A stretch of 22,586 bases of DNA from Paramacrobiotus richtersi (taxonomy: Eukaryota > Tardigrada > Eutardigrada > Parachela > Macrobiotidae): NCBI GenBank assembly GCA_034698045.1, contig JAQGAU010000927.1:1-22586 (forward strand). The letters are read 5' to 3'. Shown one piece after another: positions 1-8,565 of this stretch. Both the position numbers and the translations under genes were made by a program. Under the pieces are notes generated by a model. That model worked only from the letters and a program-made list of their open reading frames with translations. It did no database searches and was not told the origin of the DNA. Each line of letters opens with the position of its first letter. Positions within the stretch are counted from its first letter, which is position 1.

Positions 1-2444
1 GCAGCTGCCCGTTCTCTCCATATTATCGGGGCTATAGCTGGTGAAAACCCACTTAACAGCTATTATACCGCGATGCCCTATCTTGACGCGTCTTTACAAA
101 TAGCTGCACTGGCCTATCCGAAGGTCTTCCAGAATATGACGAAGACCATAGTTTATCAACCGGGATCTGGTGGTTTGTGCGATGATGCGGACGCAGAAAT
201 GCCAGAGATCACAGGACGCATTTACAAAATTATCGACAGTTCAGAGGGATTTCCAATAATATTCGCGGCTGGTAAATTCGTTTTCGAATTCCCTCTGTGG
301 CTGATGTTTACTACAGAGGTTTCGATTTTGAAGGATGCACGTTTGGAATGATTTGCATGGCTGATCTCGCCCGAGGTAAGCTTTAACGTTATATTTAATT
401 ATGCAGACATGTGCCTATCTAATACCGATGGTTGTCGTAGAGATCAACGTTCCTTTCCTCAGGTAACTTAACAACCTAAGTCCAACACTTAACGGTGCAG
501 TTATTCCGAGATTGGTTTGCTTAGTCTGTTTTTAAACCTCAAAAGTGGAACACAATTTTCTTCAAGTATAATAATGCTGCGGAAGGCTTCTGACGTGAGC
601 TTTCGTGATAATGGGTCTGAACTGTTACAAGCCATGCATCCTTATACAATGCGTGTTTGTTAACCAGAAATCTTCTGGCAGGACATCAGCGTTAATGTTA
701 CAGGTGGTATTAACTAAAACTACTAGAAAACAGCTGCGACAGAAATAGATTAAAATTCGTGTTAGAAACAGGTCCACGCGCCACGCGTGGACCACATTTT
801 CCTTTACTTGCGGTCTGTACGTATGTGAGTCCTGTGTGTGCTTGTTAACTGAGTCAAGCGGTTGATTAAGTGTTTTATGTCCTGCTAAGATACATGTTAT
901 TTGCATGATGATTTGCTGTTCTGTGTCTATCAGAATGATCTCATCTGATGAATCGATCTGGCCTACGTTTTCACTTTAGACAGCTGTATTTTTATTATTA
1001 TTATTATTACTGTTATTATTATTATAACACAAGAGCAGACAACCCGTCAGGGACTTCAAATCTGGTCGAAACTACGAAGTAAGGCTAACATACAAAAATA
1101 CCACACTACGACAGATCAACAGTTCCGATAATAAATCTGAAAACGTTCAGTGTTGTTTCACCAGTTTTTTTCGTCGCCATTGCGTTAATTTTCGCTGGTC
1201 GTGTTAGATTGTAATGAGTGGTGTTGTCCGTGACCCAAACCATGGTCCAGTAGGAACGCTGAAAGTAGGAAGACGTTCTTGTTCCACAGTTCGAACAGCC
1301 ACACCGCATCTGCCTGCCGCCATCGGTAGAAAACAGGCATAATGCCTAAATGCTGATACAGTTCTGGGGTAACCGGTTGCTTGTAGTCAGTGATAGTACG
1401 CATGGATTTACGCTGCAGACTGGCAAGTTTATAAGGCTTTGTCAAGAACGCTGTGTACCACACTGATGAACCGAACAGAACAGGGTAAAGTCTAACTTGT
1501 GGATTATGCTTAACGTTTGAGTTGTCAAGTGTCAAAAGTTCATCAGACGTGTGCCAAAACAAGCGTGAAAAAAGACCTTTGCGCACTGATAAACTCAACC
1601 TTTTCTTTGCCCGATTAATTATGGCAATACCGAAGTTCCCCTTCCGCAAGATCTGCCTGAACAGATCCGTCCATTTCAGGTGTTTGTCGATTTGCACTCC
1701 CAGATACCGAACACACTTCTCGATCTTCTCGCTATGTGGAAACATACCCCACAGATTCCCACTAGCCCTGAGGCTCTCCCTTGATACGACGGACGAGACA
1801 GCAGAGGACAGATACAGTCTCTTGCTCTATCTGTGTGCATCATATTTGCGGCTTCTGTTACGGCTTCACAAATGCTGTGATCCTAAATACCACGCCTTGC
1901 CTATTAATTTGATTAAGTCTTCTACTTTGGGTCAAAGTCACAGATTTGAGAAAGTACTATTTTCTTGGCCGTGCGGCACGGCTCTTATTGCATTGCTTTG
2001 TGGATGTAGTGTACGTGAAAGTGGCATGATGTAGGTTGTTTATTAATACTGTTGGCACTTTGTTGCTTGCAAATGGCTGCCAACACATTACTGACTGAGT
2101 TGCGGAACACATGCTACAATTGCTACGTGCGGTGCAACTGTGCATCAACTAGACAACTACAAGCACCCACGAGACTCTTCAGTACATACTTGCATTCAGT
2201 CCACCGAACTGAGACTAGCTATTCATATAGGATTTTGATAGCTTCTCGCTTCGCTTGAAGCAACTTAGCCGTATTTACATATTGTGTACCTTTCGTTCGA
2301 AAGGTCTTTCTTTATTCATGACTTAACAAACTCATGACTTCATGACTTTCTTTAACCTTTAGTTCTGTACGTACTAGGCGAGCACGTTATTGCCGCATTC
2401 ACTGAGTGTACAACCAAGACGTGGGTAATACTAAACACTGGCTA

Positions 2445-2501
<57 letters not shown>

Positions 2502-5500
2502 ACCGGTTGGCCACTGGTTGGCGTAATGGATGGCTATTTGGTGGCTCGTTACTGGTACTGTGACCTGTGTGCAGGAAGAGGTATTGCTCTGTAGCTGCAC
2601 CAGCAAATTTTTTCCGCTGTCGTAACCAGTAACGAGCCAGTAAATAGCCATCCATTACGCCAGCCAGTAGCCAACCACCATCCAGCCGGTGACCAACCAC
2701 CGGCCCACCGGTAGCCAGCCGGTAGCCAGCCAGCCAGCCATAGGCCCATAGCCAATGTTTAGGAGTACCCCCAAGGGGTACCAAGACGTAATCTCCAAGC
2801 CGGATGACTATGGCACTAACTTGGTATTGTGCGCAATGTATTGCCTTGTATTTTTCAGCATGTCGGCGGATCCAGCCATTAGCAATCGCCAACGCTGCCC
2901 TACAACGCTATCTTTCTCGTCCCGCGGCCTAAGTGGTCATGCTCCGGCTATAAAGGCGTTTCTCCTGCATTATAACTGGACTACCGTTAGTTTAATCTGT
3001 GACACGATGTCACAGGGACTCATCAGGGGCTTCCTGACTTCGCAATGTCGTTTAATTACCTCTGCATTAGCGGCCGGGTTCCAGTTATACAAGGAGGACT
3101 ATGACAGCAGTAAACCACCTGTTGACTATGATAACCTGCTGCAGAGAACCCGATCCCAGAGCCGCGGTAAACTGCTGGAACAGCCACTACATTTTCCGTG
3201 CATTCATACAATTACGGTTGCAGTTAACGTTATTTTTGCTGGCACTCCGGAACTTCGCAAACTTATGGTAACGCAAAATTAGCGGTACTCGATTGCGTCA
3301 ACCGTCTGCCACCGCTCCGGGGTGGGCTCACATGACTAACAGTGGAAACTGTTTGCCAGTATTTCTGTGCTAACCCATAGACTCATGTGTTAATGTGCGA
3401 GTTCCCAGCGTCCTTCTTTCTTTACAGAACTTCTCAGACAATAATATGCCATAAGCTAGAGAAAAAAATAAGAAATTTTTTGGTATAAAATAGGTCGCCC
3501 TTAGTTGCGACCGAAGCACAGTGCACGCAGTTCTATTTAGTATAGGTATCTATGGGAGCGTTGCAGCAACGGCTCCATAGAAGCGTATGCTGTTTTGAAA
3601 TGTCGTCAGTTCGCTTCAGTCGCACTTATACTCCACTTGTTTAATACCAAAAAACCTCCTACTTGTTTCTCTAACTTATGAGATAATGTCTGGTAAGTTC
3701 TGTAAAGAAAGAAGGAAACTGGGAACTCGCACACTAACACAGGAGCTATGGGCTCGCACAGAAATACTGCCAAACTTTTCCACTGGAAATTGACTTTCTG
3801 TCGTATAATAACCGCTCTCAGTGGTCGAACAGAGTTGAGGCAGTTTTCCGCTAATTTTCCAAAATGTCAGCGAGACACAAGTATTACCGGATCTTATTTC
3901 ACAGGTTCACGTTCATCACCTGAACATGACAAATGGCGAATTCGTACGTATGTTGTGAGATACACTCTGTATGTGTACTTGGTATTTATGCCATACTGTG
4001 CAATCGACGCATATGTGCGGCCGCCGAATGCGTCGGGATGGTTTTACCGCTTGCGTGATGTATTCCGCAAGCGTACTGTAAAGACACAACTGCAAAAAAC
4101 GAAGACGCACGCTGGTTACAGTTCGGTTATCAAACGCATAGGTGTTTCTGCATGTTTCGCCTCCTCGCGGGCCAGGCTTTATGCCGATACTCGTGGAAGA
4201 TGGATCTGGCAACGATACCGATGTACGCGAGAACTAGCGAAATTCACGCGCATTCGCAGTTCTTGAATCTGGGCTCGTTGCAGGCAGTTTACGATGCCTA
4301 TCAATCCCTAATCACCATGAACTTTCCGGTTCCCAAGTTTGCGCAGTTATCAAACTTCATAGAACTTACCGAAAGGATCGCTAAGTCATTGTATGGGAAG
4401 GTATTTAGCGACAACGATAAGGTACGCTCCTTATTATGAACTTAGGCCAGCTGAACAGTAGAATGTGTCATTGACAGAATAGCGAGGTCCTTATAGCGGT
4501 TCCCGAAATGGTTTTGACAATCGGCCAGGTAAGCTAACAACATAATTGTGTGGCTTTGTATAACCTGTCCAGCTCTCTTAGGTGCTAAACGGCAGTAGCA
4601 CGCCGCTTAACAATATGACCACCAGACAATTCTTGGATGGTTTCATCAATCGAAGCTTTCCCAACGGAGATTTTCAATCGGTCTTTATTGGGCCCACCGG
4701 CATCAGACTGGTTGATTTAGTTTTCAACAAGTTGAACTTAAGCACCGGCTCATTCAGTGTAAGTCGGGGGGAACAGCATGAACAGCATTGTCTTTAACAG
4801 ACAAAAGCCGTTAACGGTTTTTGTAGCCAGCATGGATATATAAGGCAACTACAAGGAATCTGACCAAGGTCTCCAGTTTAGCGGATCAGTGGAAGGGATT
4901 AACGCAAGCTCCTCTTAATGAGCCAACTTGTGGATTCCGACACAACCGCTGCGATGGACACAGTAACGGCGCCTCGTATACATACATAAATAACTGATAA
5001 TTAATCACATTCTAGGGTCGCAAACGGTATTAATCTGTGCCATTGTTGCTGGTGTGGGGGTGGTCCTAGTCATCGCAATGGTTGTTTACATGTATGTAAT
5101 CTGTTAATACTCTTTGATTATCATGCTGTGTTTTTCGTATGGTTTGTTCCAGCAGAAAACACTTGTCAGCCACAGATCAAGCTTATGTACGCGAACTTGA
5201 ACCGATGCTCTTCAAGATCGACTCATGTCACAGTAGTACTAGCCACAGTACTACAAAAATTATCAGTGCCGTCTACAAGGAACAACCAGTGTTAGCGCGG
5301 GAGCTTGCCACTGAATGTGTGGGAAACGTAACAAGCTCTGGCCAGATGCCGAAAATTTTGAAACAGGTAACTGTCCGAGCACCAAAGATGTGGCGCGTTA
5401 CCGAGACGTTTTCCAGCTATGTACTATGAGGCATCCCAACATTGGACATTTTTACGGGGTTGTGAAACGACCAGTGCCCTTTGGATGTTATGACACGGCA

Positions 5501-7269
5501 TTTACGGCCTATGCCGTTTGGATGCACGGACGAGGAACTCTTCAGGAGATCTTTGCCAGTAATATCATCTCGGCAGATGGAACTATGAGATTTAATTTCA
5601 TCTTTGATGTTTTACTGGTAGGTGACTACTGTATGGGTTTGTATCATTGCATGTTCTCGAAATTGTCTTCATATGCAGTTCAGCATCATGCGTGACTGTA
5701 ATACAACAGGGTTTGCACTACATCCACAATGAAACGCTGCTGAAAGTCCATGGCAGTCTTTCCACATCAACAGTTATTCTAGACAGTCGGTTAACGGCCA
5801 AGATTTGTGATGTTGGATCCATCGCGTTAACATGCGCAATAAAACGACTGGAACATGCGGAATTTACCTCTGCGCTTGATATTGCTAGTCTAGGTGTGGT
5901 CTTCCACGAAGTTTTTGTTGTTTCGCCACAGGATACCATCCCAACAGGTCTCTAACTCCTTTATCGAGAGTTCGCTTTTTCTATATCTAATGCAGAATGT
6001 TGCAACAGTGTTACTAGAATGCGGTCCTGAAACCTTTGGGTCCACCATGTTGGGCATCATTGAACAATGTAACTCAACCGATCCAGACATGAGACCGACG
6101 ACAAAGGCGATTTTAGCTCGCTTACGACGTTTCCGCCAAGAGAGGACTTTGGTAGAAATCATGCTGAAACGATTGGAAGACCATGCCGAAAGCTTGGAAA
6201 TCACTGTCAAAGTGCGGACCGATGATCTTATTGCTGAAAGAACCAATGTGGACAAGCTGCTGTCTGAAATCATTCCTCCGTAAGCCAGCACTAATTAGAA
6301 GTCGTACTGCACTCCTTAGCAAACGCAAGGAACTGATTACAGAGTACGTATTCTTTCAGGTCACTGATACCTCGTCTACGAAGGAAAGAGACGGTTAAAC
6401 CTGAAAGCTTCTCATCGGCAACCATTTATTTCAGTAGTATGGTTGGATTTTGTGATTTTTGCACAACTAGAGAGCCAGACGACGTTCGGACATACTTAAA
6501 CGAACTGTACAGATTCGTGGACAACGAGATTGCCGGGTTTAATGTGTACAAAGTCGAGACGATCACCGATAGCTACATGGTTGGCTCTGAGCATCTTCAG
6601 GTTCTGTATATTTAATTCTGTTAGCAATCTTTGCCTGTTGTGATGCTAGGTGGCAAGTGGATTGCCCATAAAAAATGGGGATCAACATGTCTACGAAATT
6701 GCATCCATGGCACTGCATGTGGCGAAGGGTTGTTCGGTGAACAGTCTCCGCCACCTTCTGCCAATCAGAATCGGAATTCACACAGGTACACACAGACTAT
6801 TTGAACCATAGTCAGTATTCACCTTTCGGAATCTTCCAGGACCAGTTGTGGCCGGCGTAGTAGGAGTGCGGATGCCACGATACTGCTTGTAATAATCGCC
6901 TCAGTCGCATCATTTTTCCGTGCACAGCACCATCCACCACAAATCGGTTTCAGGTTTGGCGATACGATCAACACAGCAAGCCGTATGGAAAGCCACGGAG
7001 AAGGTATTTCGCCGAAATAGTCGCGCGATTCGTATCATTAGTGTGAAACAGATTGCCGCAAAAATAAATTGCATGCAGCATCTAGGATACATGTGAGTCC
7101 TGACACTGCCCAGCTGCTCACGCATCGGAAGGAATTCAGGCTTGATTCTCGGGGACAGATTGTTGTTAAGGTATTGCCAACCAATTGTTATATCGGCATG
7201 GTGCTTTCTTTCCGGTTAAACTTTTAGGGAAAGGGAGTCATCGAAACGTTCTGGCTTTCTGAAGAGTGA
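1..7269 (+). CDS. Receptor-type (membrane) guanylate cyclase, 5' end cut by window edge; spliced
   Basis: Likely converts GTP to cGMP in response to an extracellular ligand. Exons supported by phase: 1-271, 334-375, 2859-3166, 3224-3267, 3905-3943, (one uncertain in 3944-4175), 4176-4222, 4284-4421, 4478-4528, 4582-4758, 4869-4962, 5016-5091, 5153-5366, 5417-5617, 5710-5947, 6018-6279, 6320-6373, 6435-6579, 6650-6785, 6840-6888, 6954-7003, 7079-7170, 7228-7269. The product has an ANF-receptor domain, a juxtamembrane EPTCGF motif, one helix (TVLICAIVAGVGVVLVIAMV), a kinase-homology domain with MRHPNIGHFYG and HG in place of HRD, the linker, and a cyclase domain with YKVETITDSYM, RIGIHTG and MPRYCLFGDTINTASRMES. 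It ends GKGVIETFWLSEE and TGA. Small exons match the downstream paralogue in size (44, 39, 138, 50, 92 nt). Oddities: a TE-filled 2.5-kb intron, one unclear exon, and loss of a catalytic Asp. The family call is secure; a few splice sites are provisional. Confidence 0.85.
990..1026. repeat. ATT/TTA trinucleotide microsatellite
   Basis: About twelve TTA triplets with one or two interruptions. Its position at the 3' end of the minus-strand LINE fragment makes it most likely that element's tail rather than an independent microsatellite. Confidence 0.8.
1185..1745 (-). pseudogene. Reverse transcriptase C-terminal remnant of the LINE
   Basis: A 186-codon open stretch on the minus strand holds the YLGV-x-ID-x-x-L-x-W motif that follows the polymerase domain of non-LTR retrotransposons, and later the conserved conversion of a W/Y-rich stretch into an RK...R.IT segment. 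It lacks the polymerase catalytic motifs, so it is only the 3' part of ORF2. The reading frame is intact here but has no independent function. Confidence 0.65.
2431..2762. mobile_element. GGCT-rich foldback (long inverted repeat) element
   Basis: Left end CTAAACACTGGCTATGG is matched in inverse orientation at 2762 (right end reverse-complements to CTAAACATTGGCTATGG). The arms of roughly 130-150 bp share a GGCT repeat, ACCGG(T/C)TGG(C) blocks, and GCGTAATGGATGGCTATTT near the loop. A short loop at about 2560-2625 separates them. It sits in the big intron of the first cyclase, just upstream of exon 2859. ACCAAGACGT occurs at 2413-2422 and again at 2780-2789, which may be a target-site duplication. 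It has no coding capacity and is probably a non-autonomous foldback or MITE. Confidence 0.65.
2446..2502. repeat. GGCT tetranucleotide microsatellite
   Basis: About fourteen uninterrupted GGCT units on the left arm of the foldback element. The right arm (about 2720-2742) has only a few, so the tract probably expanded by slippage after insertion. Confidence 0.9.
3340..3785. mobile_element. 446-bp imperfect palindrome, probable MITE
   Basis: Left end CAGTGGAAA reads inward through GCCAGTATTTCTGTG, GTGCGAGTTCCCAG and CCTTCTTTCTTTACAGAACT. The right arm repeats all of these on the other strand, ending TTTCCACTG at 3785. The outer 180 bp of each arm are clearly similar. Similarity fades inward and then returns as a tight central stem (CTATGGGAGCGTTGC with its near complement around 3552-3582). 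It lies in the intron between exons 3224-3267 and 3905-3943 of the first cyclase. The corresponding intron of the paralogue (9656-9731) is short and lacks it, so it inserted after the duplication. No clear target-site duplication is seen. Confidence 0.7.
5016..6279 (+). other. Membrane helix, kinase-homology domain and coiled-coil linker of the first cyclase
   Basis: Exon 5016-5091 encodes the single hydrophobic helix. Exons 5153-5366 and 5417-5617 carry the N-lobe, ending ILKQ then LCTMRHPNIGHFYG. The in-frame read-through 5367-5416 is an intron, because the paralogue joins TLRQ to LRDMRHQNVG at the same place. Exon 5710-5947 holds GLHYIHNETLL, an HGSL loop with no catalytic Asp, and KICDVGS in place of DFG, so this is a pseudokinase as in the whole receptor-cyclase family. 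Exon 6018-6279 gives IIEQCNSTDPDMRPTT and then the heptad-rich signalling helix (MLKRLEDHAESLEITVKVRT, then LLSEIIPP) that dimerises and couples to the cyclase. Confidence 0.75.
6320..7269 (+). other. Class III guanylate cyclase catalytic domain of the first cyclase
   Basis: Exons 6320-6373, 6435-6579, 6650-6785, 6840-6888, 6954-7003, 7079-7170 and 7228-7269 join in phase. Retained residues by family alignment are the guanine-selecting Glu of VETI, the second metal Asp of ITDSYM, Cys and Asp of RYCLFGD, and Asn and Arg of NTASR. The first metal-binding Asp of the family motif FSDIVGF appears as Ser: exon ends 6373 and 6435 join to give VTDTSSSMVGF, the same length as the canonical VTIYFSDIVGF. 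The domain may therefore be weakly active or inactive alone. The junction 6279/6320 implies a 40-nt intron and a shortened helix before the domain, and is the least secure splice. Confidence 0.65.
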
Positions 7270-8565
7270 ACACCAAACCGTCCGATAACAGAATAACAGC
7301 TGGATTTATGGATTTGGAGTATTCCAGTTCTTTGTAACGTGCCGTGTTCATGTTGTTCTGTTCGATTTGCTTATTAGGCCAAGTCACATGGAATGGTGAA
7401 AGGAGAAAACCCTATCAATACTCGGAAACGTTGATTTCTCCTACACCTAAACTTAATTTGGGTTATCTACAGACTACATTTTCTTAACTATGGACTTTCT
7501 TGCTTTTTACAACAAAAATGTGTTGCGCGGGAGTGGAACTGTGTGACATGACGCTTTGTTGTTTTGTTCGAGCTACTAACAAGTGACGATTCTATTCTAG
7601 CCGTGTGTGATAGCCATCCGTTACAATAAATAATCCAGCAACTATCTGATTATCTCCATGGGATAGGATCACATGTAATTACAATAATATATCGATCGGT
7701 ATTCGTTCAGTTCTTTACTGTTGTCGCAGATACTGTACAGGAGCACGTACTTGGGTGCATATACACGTAACACGTGCATGTACTGTATGCACAAATGGGG
7801 TTGAAGTATGGGTGAACTGCCAAAAATCGCCGGCTAGTTAGAGATTTTTGCATCTAGCCTTTGCATACCGCAGCATGCTCGCAAAGGTCTTTGCAGAACA
7901 ATGCAACCACTACAGATACAAGTGCTGTTGCGTTGCTTATACCTTATATGTTGAGATAAAATACATCGCAAAATATTCAGTTTTTTACGCAGACCCATAC
8001 GTTCAGATGCTGACAAAGTATAGCTGCGTTTGAACGCATAACCAACAAAACAGCAAAAGCAGAACAGTTGGATATCACATCAGAACTGCAGTACTCACCG
8101 AATTAACATTTCCTGGAAAACGCCGACGATAGCAGAAAAAAGTGTCGATACAGGTGCAATGAAAACAACAGCATTGGGACGTACAAAGTAGTCATACCTC
8201 ATTTCTTGGACTAACAAGCAAACCTGATTCGACTTATGTCGGTGTATAAGTTAATCGTTGATCGGCACTTTCATTTGGGTTATGGTTACCAACCTAACGT
8301 AACTTACATTTGCATTCCACAGATTCTATGCAGAGCTACGACGACTGTTTTCCCAGGTGCATGGTACATGCATAAAATCCACATTCATAATCTATTCAGA
8401 AAGAGCAAGCACAATTTTTGCGATGCTGCGTGATAGAATGTGATCAACGCAAAGAGGACAAAGATACACATGACCTATACGATCTGTCGATACACAGTTT
8501 CGATTTTCTTGTATCAGAAAGCTGCCCACCGTCAGCTTCGCTGTAACTAACATCATTCATTCATC
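7270..8565. other. Intergenic stretch between the two cyclase paralogues
   Basis: AT-leaning sequence with only short stop-rich frames. It should contain the 3' UTR of the first gene and the promoter and 5' UTR of the second. No TATA box, RNA gene or repeat could be supported beyond the AATAAA at 7625. Confidence 0.5.
7625..7630 (+). terminator. Candidate polyadenylation signal AATAAA for the first cyclase
   Basis: The canonical hexamer lies about 356 nt after the TGA at 7267-7269 and before the next gene. It is a short motif, so support is positional only. Confidence 0.4.

Larger units (their letters stand above)
990..1800 (-). mobile_element. 5'-truncated non-LTR (LINE) retrotransposon fragment with a TAA-repeat tail
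   Basis: It lies in the large intron of the first cyclase. The minus-strand reading frame at 1745-1185 matches the C-terminal part of LINE reverse transcriptases. It has the hallmark VRYLGVQIDKHLKW, then YPVLFGSSVWYTAF, then LQRKSMRTITDYKQPVTPEL and LGIMPVF, which is the usual order of the thumb and post-RT region. Read on the minus strand, the element ends in a TAA/TAATAA tail (1026-990), a common LINE 3' end. The left end near 1800 is approximate, with an in-frame stop slightly further upstream. No endonuclease or catalytic YxDD block is present, so this is a dead copy. No convincing target-site duplication was found. Confidence 0.7.
1..4962 (+). other. Extracellular ANF-receptor-like ligand-binding region of the first cyclase
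   Basis: This is the periplasmic-binding-protein-like ectodomain that binds ligand in natriuretic-peptide-type receptors. Visible pieces in order are MPYLDASLQIA, CTFGMICMADLARG, DPAISNRQRCPTTLSFSSRG, YNWTTVSLICDT, VNVIFAGTPELRKLM, HHLNMTNGEF, AVYDAYQSLITMNFPVPKF, and PEMVLTIGQ followed by the C-terminal lobe. It closes with the APLNEPTCGFRHNRC juxtamembrane segment typical of receptor cyclases. Several N-x-S/T sequons (NMT, NGS, NRS) suit an extracellular location. The segment between 3944 and 4175 has no clean exon, although the paralogue has one there (9825-9888). The 25-nt microexon seen in the paralogue was also not found. Confidence 0.7.

Noticed and set aside
1522-2034. 170-codon plus-strand frame opposite the LINE fragment
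   Set aside because: It is antisense to the clear reverse-transcriptase match and has no recognisable motif.
2442-2651. WLAG-repeat frames on both strands
   Set aside because: They are translation of the GGCT microsatellite and foldback arms, not genes.
3748-4266. 172-codon plus-strand frame
   Set aside because: It crosses a palindrome end and several cyclase exons in the wrong frame. The cyclase motifs HHLNMTNGEF and the VEDGSGNDTD segment lie in other frames.
5315-5695. Continuous frame through 5367-5416 (PSTKDVARYRDVF) in the kinase-homology domain
   Set aside because: The paralogue joins TLRQ directly to LRDMRHQ, and GTAACT to TTCCAG gives a phase-correct 50-nt intron, so this stretch is intron read-through.
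7834-8433. Several 60-codon frames between the cyclases
   Set aside because: They are short, overlap on both strands, and have no domain or splice support.
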